Shown one piece after another: positions 43,277 through 51,273 of a stretch of DNA of 64,000 bases. Both the position numbers and the translations under genes were made by a program. The stretch is from Caldilineaceae bacterium SB0661_bin_34. GTDB lineage: Bacteria; Chloroflexota; Anaerolineae; Caldilineales; Caldilineaceae. The stretch's first letter is position 1, and the number at the start of each line of letters is the position of its first letter. The notes under the pieces are model-generated. The model was not told the DNA's origin, ran no database searches, and saw only the letters and a program-made list of their open reading frames with translations. Location: positions 13,552 through 77,551 of the forward strand of contig VXMJ01000081.1 of the NCBI GenBank assembly GCA_009841145.1, written 5' to 3'.

Positions 43277-43892
43277 CAATCCAACCGAAACCCTGCAGGA
43301 GCTCGCGGCCGGCATCCGGGTCTGCGAAGCCTGCCAACTGTGTGCCGGACGGCTACAGGCGGTGCCGGGAGAGGGCAATCCCCGGGCATCAATCATGTTC
43401 GTCGGCGAAGGCCCTGGTGCCGTCGAGGACGAACAGGGCCGGCCGTTTGTTGGCCGGAGTGGCCAGCTCCTGACCGAAATGCTGACCGAAGCTGGGATAC
43501 CCAGATCCGACGTGTTCATCACCAATGTGGTCAAGTGCCGCCCGCCGGGGAACAGGGATCCGCTGCCCGAGGAGATCCAGGCCTGCCGCCAGTGGCTGGA
43601 TCGCCAGATCGAGGCCATCAACCCAAGTCTGATCGTGACCCTCGGCCGCATCAGCATGAGTCGCTGGTTCCCGGGCGGCCGCATCACGCGCATCCAAGGA
43701 CAGGTAAGGAACATTGGCGGGGGCCGGCGGGCCATGCCCCTGTTTCACCCGGCGGCCGTTCTGCGCAACTGGCGCCTGCGTTCCGAATACGCCGACCTGT
43801 TCACCCGGTTGGCCCGGTTGGCGAACGAACCGCGCCCGGACCCGGCGCCCGCCGAAGACGACTTGTCGCAGGGAACATTGTTCGATCTCTGA
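43266..43892 (+). CDS. udg: Family 4 uracil-DNA glycosylase (4Fe-4S type)
   Basis: A 208-residue uracil-DNA glycosylase that removes uracil from DNA. The four cluster cysteines can be placed in CEACQLC (two), [11 protein letters not shown] and [10 protein letters not shown]. Catalytic motifs are [20 protein letters not shown] and FHPAAVLRN. The C-terminal tail, ending GTLFDL, is longer than usual and is Pro/Asp-rich; short terminal motifs of this type can bind the sliding clamp (speculative). AAG-rich ribosome sequence precedes the ATG within the rimI 3' end. Confidence 0.92.
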   Translation: MVDSNPTETLQELAAGIRVCEACQLCAGRLQAVPGEGNPRASIMFVGEGPGAVEDEQGRPFVGRSGQLLTEMLTEAGIPRSDVFITNVVKCRPPGNRDPLPEEIQACRQWLDRQIEAINPSLIVTLGRISMSRWFPGGRITRIQGQVRNIGGGRRAMPLFHPAAVLRNWRLRSEYADLFTRLARLANEPRPDPAPAEDDLSQGTLFDL

Positions 43893-43979
43893 GGCCAGTC
43901 GCGGCGAGCGCGCCGCCCTCTCCCGATGTCGCCCGCACAAACCAACGCAGTCAACACAATAAACAAGACAAGACAAACC

Positions 43980-45770
43980 ATGGAACTCAACGACAAGGCC
44001 CCCGCGGACGCGGGGGACACCATCCGGGACAGCGCGCGCAACATTCTGCGCGTGACGCCGCTAGGCGGGCTGGGCGACATCGGCAAGAACATGATGGTCG
44101 TCGAGTATGACGAGGATATGGTCCTGATCGATGCCGGCAGCATGTTTCCCGTCGAGGAAACACCGGGCATCCGGCTGATGATTCCGGACCTGGCCTACGT
44201 CCTGGACAATCGCGAGCGGCTGCGTGCCGTTCTGCTCACTCACGGGCACGAGGATCACATCGGGGCCCTGCCCTTTCTGCTGGAGTTCGGCATCGAGGTG
44301 CCGATTTACGGATCGGATCTGACCATCGGCATTGTCGAGAGCAAGCTGACGGACCGCGACTACCAGTTGTTTGAGTCGGTCCGCCAGCTCCGGACTGTGG
44401 ACACCGAAACCGTTCTGCAGTTGGGAGCCTTCGAGGCCGAGTTCTTCCAGGTCAACCACAGCTTTCCCAGCAGCCTGGGCATCTCGTTGAACACGCCGCT
44501 GGGACGCGTGATCCATACGGGCGACTTCAAGTTCGACGAGAATCCGATTCTGGGCCGACCGATCGACGTGAACCGGCTGGAGACATGGGGGCGGGAAGGG
44601 GTTCTCCTCCTGATGGCGGACAGCACCAATGCCGAAGAGGATCTGGCCACGAGCAGCGAAATCGCCATTGAGGACAAGCTGCAGGAACTGTTTGAAGAGG
44701 CTGCCGGCCGCATATTCTTCTCCACGTTTGCCAGCAATACCGCCCGCGTGCAGCAGGTTCTGAACCTGGCCGAACGCAACGGGCGGCAGGTGGGGCTGGT
44801 GGGCAGTTCGATGTACCGGTACACGGAGAACGCCGTCAAACTGCGCTACGTGGATTTGGACTGGAACAATCTTCTCAGCGACCAGGACATCGACAAGGGG
44901 GCGCCGGACAAGATTTGTGTTCTCATCACGGGTTCCCAGGGGGAAGAGCTGAGTGCGCTCAACCGACTCAGCCTCGACAATCATCGGTTCCACCAGGTGC
45001 GCAGCGACGACACCGTAATCATCAGCGCCACCCCGATCCCGGGCAACGAGAAGAACTACTACAACATGGTCAATCGGCTGTTCCGTCGGGGTGCGAATGT
45101 CATTTACGCGGATCTGGCCGACATCCACGTGTCGGGCCACGGCAGCCTGCGGGAGAACGCCCGCATGCTGGACCTTCTGTCGCCGCGTTTCTTCCTGCCC
45201 GTCCATGGCGAGTACCGTCATCTGGAGTTGAACCGCCGGGCCGCCGTGGAACATGGCATGCCCGAGCAGGATGTGCTGATCCTGGAGGATGGCGGCTGTC
45301 TGGAGTTCGGTCATTGGAACCGCGATTTCGAACCCGGGGATGGAGATGCCCTGTTGAGCCGGTGTCTGGTGCGGGAGGGCGAGCCTGTTTCGGCGGAACG
45401 CATCGTGGTGGACGGCTCCGTGGTCAGCGACGACCACGGCATTCTTAACGAAAGGCGGCTGCTGCGGGACGGCGGGATGCTGGTGTGTGTCGTCAACTAC
45501 AGTGCCCGCGCCTGGGAGATGCGGGGCGCACCGGTGCTGGTAAGCCGCGGGGCGCTGTACCGCGAGGAGCAGCGGGACTTCCACGATCTGGCCCGGCAGG
45601 CCGTGGCCAAGCGCTTCGCAGCCATGGCCGGCAACCCCGGGACCAAGGCCTCGGACATCGAACGGGATCTGGTCCGCGTATTGCGGCGGATTTGCCGGGA
45701 CGAGCTGGGTCGCAATCCCTTTGTGGTGGTCAAGCTGGCTGCCGACAACGACGTTTCGGACCCCATTTAA
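43980..45770 (+). CDS. rnj: Ribonuclease J
   Basis: A 596-residue metallo-beta-lactamase/beta-CASP ribonuclease with endo- and 5'-exonuclease activities in RNA maturation and decay. The zinc site is seen in LLTHGHEDHIG (His88, His90, Asp92, His93), then VNHSFP, IHTGDFKFD and, in the beta-CASP part, ADIHVSGHGS and LPVHGEYRH. The C-terminal domain (about 470-596) completes the J-type architecture. The ATG giving MELNDKAP was used. It lies upstream of ftsK, an order frequent in Chloroflexota. Confidence 0.95.
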   Translation: MELNDKAPADAGDTIRDSARNILRVTPLGGLGDIGKNMMVVEYDEDMVLIDAGSMFPVEETPGIRLMIPDLAYVLDNRERLRAVLLTHGHEDHIGALPFLLEFGIEVPIYGSDLTIGIVESKLTDRDYQLFESVRQLRTVDTETVLQLGAFEAEFFQVNHSFPSSLGISLNTPLGRVIHTGDFKFDENPILGRPIDVNRLETWGREGVLLLMADSTNAEEDLATSSEIAIEDKLQELFEEAAGRIFFSTFASNTARVQQVLNLAERNGRQVGLVGSSMYRYTENAVKLRYVDLDWNNLLSDQDIDKGAPDKICVLITGSQGEELSALNRLSLDNHRFHQVRSDDTVIISATPIPGNEKNYYNMVNRLFRRGANVIYADLADIHVSGHGSLRENARMLDLLSPRFFLPVHGEYRHLELNRRAAVEHGMPEQDVLILEDGGCLEFGHWNRDFEPGDGDALLSRCLVREGEPVSAERIVVDGSVVSDDHGILNERRLLRDGGMLVCVVNYSARAWEMRGAPVLVSRGALYREEQRDFHDLARQAVAKRFAAMAGNPGTKASDIERDLVRVLRRICRDELGRNPFVVVKLAADNDVSDPI

Positions 45771-45898
45771 TCTGATAGAGTTGAGTTGGAACGTCCGGCG
45801 GCCCGCCCGGGGGCCGACCGAGGCACGCCTGTGCATTAGGGACAGGCCTGTCTACCCAGTCCGTTTGTCTTTGGTGTCAGGATTGGAGCCGATTGCCG

Positions 45899-48709
45899 GT
45901 GGCTCAACGAACCCCGACCAAGAGGAAATCCGCGGCGAGTCCGTGGCAGGCCTTGTTGGCCTCGCTGTATTCGCCGCGCCTGGCCGGAACCGTGCTGGTT
46001 ATGGTTGCCGTGTTGACGCAACTCAGCTTCATGTCTCTGACCCGCGGCAGGCTGACCGACATGTGGATCGGCAGCCTGCAATCGCTGGTGGGTGTGGCGG
46101 CTTGGGGCTTGCCGGCCGTGATCGGGTTTCTCGGGTTCTGGATTATCGTGCGGGCCATGGAGTACCAGCCGATGCCGCCCTGGCACAAGCCGGCCGGCGT
46201 CGTCCTGTTGTATCTCTGCCTGGTGGTGGGCCTAACCTTGATGCCGGACCAGTTGGTGGGGGATCTGGCCCAGGCACTGTCGCCGTCCCTGCCATCTGCC
46301 GGCGGGTGGATCGGCTACCGGTCGGGAACGCACTTGGAGGAGGCCCTGGGGCTGGCTGGTGCGTGGACCGTGCTGGTGGGCTTGGTCCTCGCGGGCGGCT
46401 GGATGTTGGTCCCGGAGTGGTTGGAGAGGCAGTGGTGGCGGGCTGTCTCGCGGACGCGCGCGTGGTGGGAACAGCTGGGCCGCGTCGACCGCCGCGAACG
46501 GGAACACGCTCCTTGGCCTGAAACCCGCCTGTATCGCGTGTGGCAGCGGGTGAGTCGGCACCGTATTGACCTTGGGCCGCTGCGGAGGGTGTACGGTCGG
46601 GTTTGGTTTGCCTACGTACATTGGCTGGAACGCATGCGGACTCCCCGTACTGCACCGCTGGAACATGGGTCGCCCACGGTGGAAACCGTGGCGGTTCCGG
46701 CCCGGCCTCCCGCGGTGCGCGAAGGTGCGGCAATGCCGTCCGCCGAAAGGTCCGGGTTGCCGGAGGGTGGGGTCGAGCAGGCCTGGTCCCTGCCCGACAT
46801 CAACCAGCTTCTCTACTCGCGGGAGCGGATTGAGGAGGACGACGACCGCGTGCGCAAGATGGGAACCCTCATCCAGGACACGCTGGAACTGTTCGGAGTA
46901 CCCGCGAGCTTTGAAGGTGCCTACACGGGGTCGGCCGTCACACAGTATCTGATCAAGCCCGGATTTATCGAACGGAGCGACACGCGCGGCTACGTCAGGC
47001 GCACGAAGGTCAAGGTCAGCAAAATCACCAGTCTGCGCGACGACCTGGCCTTGGCGGCCGCGGCGGCTTCGGTGCGCATAGAGGCGCCCATTCCGGGCAC
47101 GAGCTATGTCGGAATCGAAATTCCGAACGCCGTCATCAACTCGGTGAATCTGAGGGACCTGGTTGTCAGCGACGCCTTTCTTTCGATGAATGCCAGTCTG
47201 CCGCTGGCCTTGGGCGAGGATGTCAAGGGGCAGCCGATTGTGGCGGATCTGGCCCGGATGCCCCATCTGCTGATTGCCGGCGCCACCGGTACCGGCAAGT
47301 CTGTCTGCATCAATGCCATCATCACGACCCTGTTGCTGTCCCACACCCCGGAGACCCTCCGGTTTCTCATGGTCGATCCCAAGATGGTCGAACTGAGCGC
47401 CTACAACCGCATCCCCCACATGCTCAAGCCGGTGGTGACGGACGTGGAACAGGCCGAGGCCGTGCTGGAATGGTGCGTGGCCGAGATGACCGCGCGCTAC
47501 CAACTGCTCAACGTCGAGCGGGTCCGCGACATTCACCGCTACAACCAGCGGCGGATTGAGGAGGGTGAACCGCCGATGCCCTTCATCGTCGCCATCATCG
47601 ACGAAATGGCGGACTTGATGATGTCGGCGCCGCAGCAGGTGGAGCAGGCGGTCTGCCGCCTGGCCCAGATGGCGAGGGCCGTGGGCATTCATCTGATTAT
47701 TGCGACGCAGCGGCCGTCGGTGGACGTCATCACCGGGCTGATCAAGGCCAACTTCCCGGCGCGCATTGCGTTTGCCGTGTCGAGCCAAATCGACAGCCGG
47801 GTAATCATCGACGAAGCCGGAGCCGAACGGCTTCTGGGCAACGGGGACATGCTGTTTGTGGCTCCGGACGCACAACGGGTTGGACGGGTGCAGGGCACCT
47901 GGGTGAGCGACCCCGAGATTGCCGGCGTTATCGACCATTGGGAGGCGGAAGCGAACCTGTGGGAGCCTGGGGCGTTCCCGGCGACCTCCGGGACGGAATC
48001 CGGTTGGACCGTGGAGAACCACGAGGAGTTGGTTTCCACTCCCGTCGACCTCTCCCCGCTGGACCGTGCTCCGCTGCCGCCTGCCGGCAAACCTGAGCCC
48101 GAACCCGATCCGGGCCAGGAGATTGGGCCCCAACGGCGACCAGGGAGGGAACCTGAATCGGCCGCGGTTGAACGATTGCGGCAAATCGTATCGACCGGGC
48201 AGGATTCCCCGGGCCATGGAGCGACCGGACAGGCCGCGGCCGCCGAATCTTCAGGACCAGGCCTGTCCGAGGATGCCTCCGGTATGAAAGGTGGTGCATC
48301 CGGGAAGGTCGGATCGGACCGTCCGAACCGGGAGTCGTCGCCTGGCGAGACGGTCCCACAGGAACCTCCGGCGAGACGGTCCGAATCTGTGCCATCGACA
48401 GTATCCAGCCGGCAAGGCTCGGACCGCGCCGGTGAACAATCGGACGTCGGCGCGACGGACAGTGACCGGGACGAGCCGGATTCTGCGCCGGTACCGCCTG
48501 CACCCGAGTCGAAGGAAGGCTTGTACCTGAGGGCCCTGGACGAGGCCAAGGGGCTGAAGGTTCTTTCCGCCAATGTCCTGCAGCGTCGGCTGCAACTGGG
48601 TCGCAATGGAGTGTTTGAGATTTTGCAGCGGATGCTGGACGAGGGCGCGATCGACGAAGACGACCTTGACAGCCGGACGTTCGTGGAGTTGGTGCGCAGA
48701 CAGGCGTAG
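45899..48709 (+). CDS. ftsK: DNA translocase FtsK/SpoIIIE
   Basis: A 936-residue translocase that pumps chromosome ends through the division septum. There are four N-terminal membrane helices (residues about 25-165), a short linker, an alpha domain, the RecA-like motor with Walker A GATGTGKSVCINA (Lys467) and Walker B VAIIDEMADLMM, and a C-terminal winged-helix gamma domain (about 873-936). A Pro/Ser/Gly/Glu-rich linker of some 180 residues separates motor and gamma domain, longer than usual. The GTG at 45899 has GGAG ten bases upstream; a TTG six bases earlier is the alternative. Confidence 0.93.
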   Translation: MAQRTPTKRKSAASPWQALLASLYSPRLAGTVLVMVAVLTQLSFMSLTRGRLTDMWIGSLQSLVGVAAWGLPAVIGFLGFWIIVRAMEYQPMPPWHKPAGVVLLYLCLVVGLTLMPDQLVGDLAQALSPSLPSAGGWIGYRSGTHLEEALGLAGAWTVLVGLVLAGGWMLVPEWLERQWWRAVSRTRAWWEQLGRVDRREREHAPWPETRLYRVWQRVSRHRIDLGPLRRVYGRVWFAYVHWLERMRTPRTAPLEHGSPTVETVAVPARPPAVREGAAMPSAERSGLPEGGVEQAWSLPDINQLLYSRERIEEDDDRVRKMGTLIQDTLELFGVPASFEGAYTGSAVTQYLIKPGFIERSDTRGYVRRTKVKVSKITSLRDDLALAAAAASVRIEAPIPGTSYVGIEIPNAVINSVNLRDLVVSDAFLSMNASLPLALGEDVKGQPIVADLARMPHLLIAGATGTGKSVCINAIITTLLLSHTPETLRFLMVDPKMVELSAYNRIPHMLKPVVTDVEQAEAVLEWCVAEMTARYQLLNVERVRDIHRYNQRRIEEGEPPMPFIVAIIDEMADLMMSAPQQVEQAVCRLAQMARAVGIHLIIATQRPSVDVITGLIKANFPARIAFAVSSQIDSRVIIDEAGAERLLGNGDMLFVAPDAQRVGRVQGTWVSDPEIAGVIDHWEAEANLWEPGAFPATSGTESGWTVENHEELVSTPVDLSPLDRAPLPPAGKPEPEPDPGQEIGPQRRPGREPESAAVERLRQIVSTGQDSPGHGATGQAAAAESSGPGLSEDASGMKGGASGKVGSDRPNRESSPGETVPQEPPARRSESVPSTVSSRQGSDRAGEQSDVGATDSDRDEPDSAPVPPAPESKEGLYLRALDEAKGLKVLSANVLQRRLQLGRNGVFEILQRMLDEGAIDEDDLDSRTFVELVRRQA

Positions 48710-48867
48710 CGGACATTCAGGTCCGTGGCATGCAGTGACGCGGGAGCGGGCGTGGATACCGCTGCTCCGAACCAAGATCCAAACCGGGCGACAAATCCCC
48801 TGTCCTAAAACCATGGGCAAACTCAGTGGGTCGCATTTTCGGGGGCAAGACGTGAGGGGAAGTGGCC

Positions 48868-50892
48868 ATGAAGGGTGAGTTGAGCCTGCACGGCAGTCAA
48901 CTGATGCACAGGCACGGTGGTGAAACCCTTGTGGTCGAACCGTGGGGGCGCGATGGGCTGCGCGTCCGCGCCACCCTCAACCATGAGGTCGACGATCGCA
49001 ACTGGGCGCTGACGGAAACGGTGGCTGGCGCACTTGGGGAGTCTTCGTCCAACGCAAGCATTGAGATTGCCGACAATCAGGCCTTCATCGCCAACGGATT
49101 GATCTCCGCCCGTCTGACGGATCCCTCCCCCGTCCCCGGGTCCGGCCATGTCCTGCAGGCGGGCCATCTGCAGTTCTTTCGCGCTGGAGAACCCATTCTT
49201 GGCGAGTACGACTATGTGGTGGGCGCCCACAACCCGGGTACTCGCACCTACAAGCCTGTTCCCGGGTTTGAGGAGGAAGGGCTGTACCGCACCGAGGTTC
49301 ACTTCGCTCCTCGGCCGGACGAGCGCCTGTACGGGATGGGCCTCAATGCCACCGGCGGCGTCAACCTCAAGGGGTGTGTGATTGACCTGTATCAGCGGCA
49401 TGTGAAGCACACGGTGCCGTTCCTGGTGTCCAGTGCCGGCTATGGTCTGTTGTGGAACAACCCGTCCCTGGGAAGGGTTGAACTTGGTCGGAACCGGACG
49501 CGCTGGGTCTCCGACGGTTGCCGGCAAATCGACTACTACGTCACCGTGGGCAACACCTACGGCGCAATCATGGAGAACTACGCCGATGCCACGGGACATG
49601 CACCGGAGATGCCGTACTGGGCATCGGGCTTCTGGCAGTGCAAGCTGCGGTACAGGACCCAGGAGGAACTGCTGGCGACCGCCAGGGAATTCCAGCGGCG
49701 TGGCCTCCCGCTCTCGGTCATCGTCATCGACTTTCGGCACTGGCGGAAAACGGGTGACTGGAAACTCGATCCCGACTATTGGCCCGACCCGGAAGCCATG
49801 GTGCGGGAACTGGATGACATGGGCGTGAGGATCATGATATCGCCGTGGGTACTGGTGGAGGAGGAGAGCGAGAACTTTGGACCGATGCTGGCACAGGGCC
49901 TGTTCATCGACTCCCTCGATGGTGGCGAGACCTGGATTCCCTGGCAGGCGAACGATGGTCAGGCGGTTCGAACACGACAGGTCGATCCCACGAATCCCCA
50001 AGCAGCTGCCTACTTGTGGGACAAGTGGAAGCGCCACTACTTCGATCTGGGGATCCGGACGTTCTGGCTGGATCCCTGCGACGATCTACATTCGATACGG
50101 GACTACGACCGGGTGCGGTACCACGCGGGGCCGGCCCTGGAGGCCCATTGCCATTACCCGGTGGCCCATCAGAAGAACATCCACGATGCCCTGCATGCCG
50201 CCGGCGAACACGAGGTGGTCACGATTTGCCGCAGTTCGTGGGCCGGTTCGCAGCGCTATGGTGCCTCCCCGGCTGCACATGACATAAAGTCGTCCTTTGA
50301 ACACTTGGACGAGTATATGAAGGCCGGCCTGAACCTGGCCATGAGTGGCATCCCGTGGGGCGCCGCCGAAATCGGCGGGTTCGTTACACCCGACAGCCAA
50401 AGCGAATACTTCCGGGAACTCATGGTGCGCTGGTACCAGTACGGGGTGTTCACACCGATTTTCCGCACGCACGGCCACCGGCCCAACAATGAAGCCTGGA
50501 CCATTGGGGGTGATACTTACCGTTTCATTCGGGCAGCCATGTTGCTCCGGGAACGATTGCGTCCCTATGTGATGGCACAGATGCAACTGGCCTCTGCCTG
50601 CGGTATCCCTCCCATGCGTCCGCTGTTCTTCGACTTCGAGCAGGATCCACAAACCCATGCGGTTGAGGACCAGTTTCTCTTTGGTCCGGACCTGCTGGTC
50701 GCTCCTGTCACTGTCTATCGGCAGCGTAGCCGGATGGTGTATTTGCCGGAGGGCGAACTGTGGTCCTGCGCATGGACCGGACGGCAGCACAATGGCGGAA
50801 GGACATTGGATATTGCGGCACCCCTCGAACACATCCCTGTGTTTGTACGAGGGGCCGAGCCCAATGTGGACTTGGCATTGTTTCAGGTGTAG
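48868..50892 (+). CDS. Glycoside hydrolase family 31 protein
   Basis: A 674-residue GH31 enzyme (alpha-glucosidase/alpha-xylosidase type). After an N-terminal beta-sandwich, the barrel starts at MPYWASGFWQCKLRY. The nucleophile motif is altered, reading FWLDPCDDL where others have W-x-D-x-x-E. The acid/base region reads SSWAGSQRYGASPAAHDIKS, lacking the usual W-S-G but keeping the Asp. LSGIPWGAAEIGGF and FRTHGHRPNNEAW follow as in the family. There is no signal peptide. The substrate is unknown; related uronate- or polysaccharide-derived disaccharides fit the neighbourhood. Confidence 0.9.
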   Translation: MKGELSLHGSQLMHRHGGETLVVEPWGRDGLRVRATLNHEVDDRNWALTETVAGALGESSSNASIEIADNQAFIANGLISARLTDPSPVPGSGHVLQAGHLQFFRAGEPILGEYDYVVGAHNPGTRTYKPVPGFEEEGLYRTEVHFAPRPDERLYGMGLNATGGVNLKGCVIDLYQRHVKHTVPFLVSSAGYGLLWNNPSLGRVELGRNRTRWVSDGCRQIDYYVTVGNTYGAIMENYADATGHAPEMPYWASGFWQCKLRYRTQEELLATAREFQRRGLPLSVIVIDFRHWRKTGDWKLDPDYWPDPEAMVRELDDMGVRIMISPWVLVEEESENFGPMLAQGLFIDSLDGGETWIPWQANDGQAVRTRQVDPTNPQAAAYLWDKWKRHYFDLGIRTFWLDPCDDLHSIRDYDRVRYHAGPALEAHCHYPVAHQKNIHDALHAAGEHEVVTICRSSWAGSQRYGASPAAHDIKSSFEHLDEYMKAGLNLAMSGIPWGAAEIGGFVTPDSQSEYFRELMVRWYQYGVFTPIFRTHGHRPNNEAWTIGGDTYRFIRAAMLLRERLRPYVMAQMQLASACGIPPMRPLFFDFEQDPQTHAVEDQFLFGPDLLVAPVTVYRQRSRMVYLPEGELWSCAWTGRQHNGGRTLDIAAPLEHIPVFVRGAEPNVDLALFQV

Positions 50893-51273
50893 GGCCTCCA
50901 CAGGCCATCACGTTGAAGAAAGTAGCAATGGTGTACGACACCATGGTCGAGGGCATCAGAGCCGCCTGTGAGGACGCCAAGGTGGAAGGGATCGGCTGAA
51001 GCGTCGATGTCGTTGCCCATTGGTTTTCTGTCGAGACCGAAGTGTTTCGGCACTTTGTGACATCTTTTGACCGGGACATGTGGCCCGCGGTGCTCGGGAG
51101 TTCGGGACAGATTCGGTCTTCGCCTGGTCGACTAAATCAACATCGAAAACACCGCGCCAACCAGGAGCGTCCGATGGGGTGGGGTCGACGGTGCCCAAGG
51201 ATAGCCCGAGCCCGGTCCGCAGGTTTGCCGGGAAGCGCGTCAATTCCGGCCCGCAGGCTGCGATTGAAGTCTC
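50893..51273. other. Gene-poor gap with one tiny open frame
   Basis: 380 bases between the GH31 gene and the end of the permease gene, which converge. A plus-strand frame of 23 codons at 50929-50999 (VYDTMVEGIRAACEDAK) looks like the end of a helical protein but has no upstream continuation. No terminator or RNA gene was identified. Confidence 0.4.

Noticed and set aside
50929-50999. A 23-codon plus-strand frame after the GH31 gene
   Set aside because: It is too short, lacks homology, and has no ribosome site.
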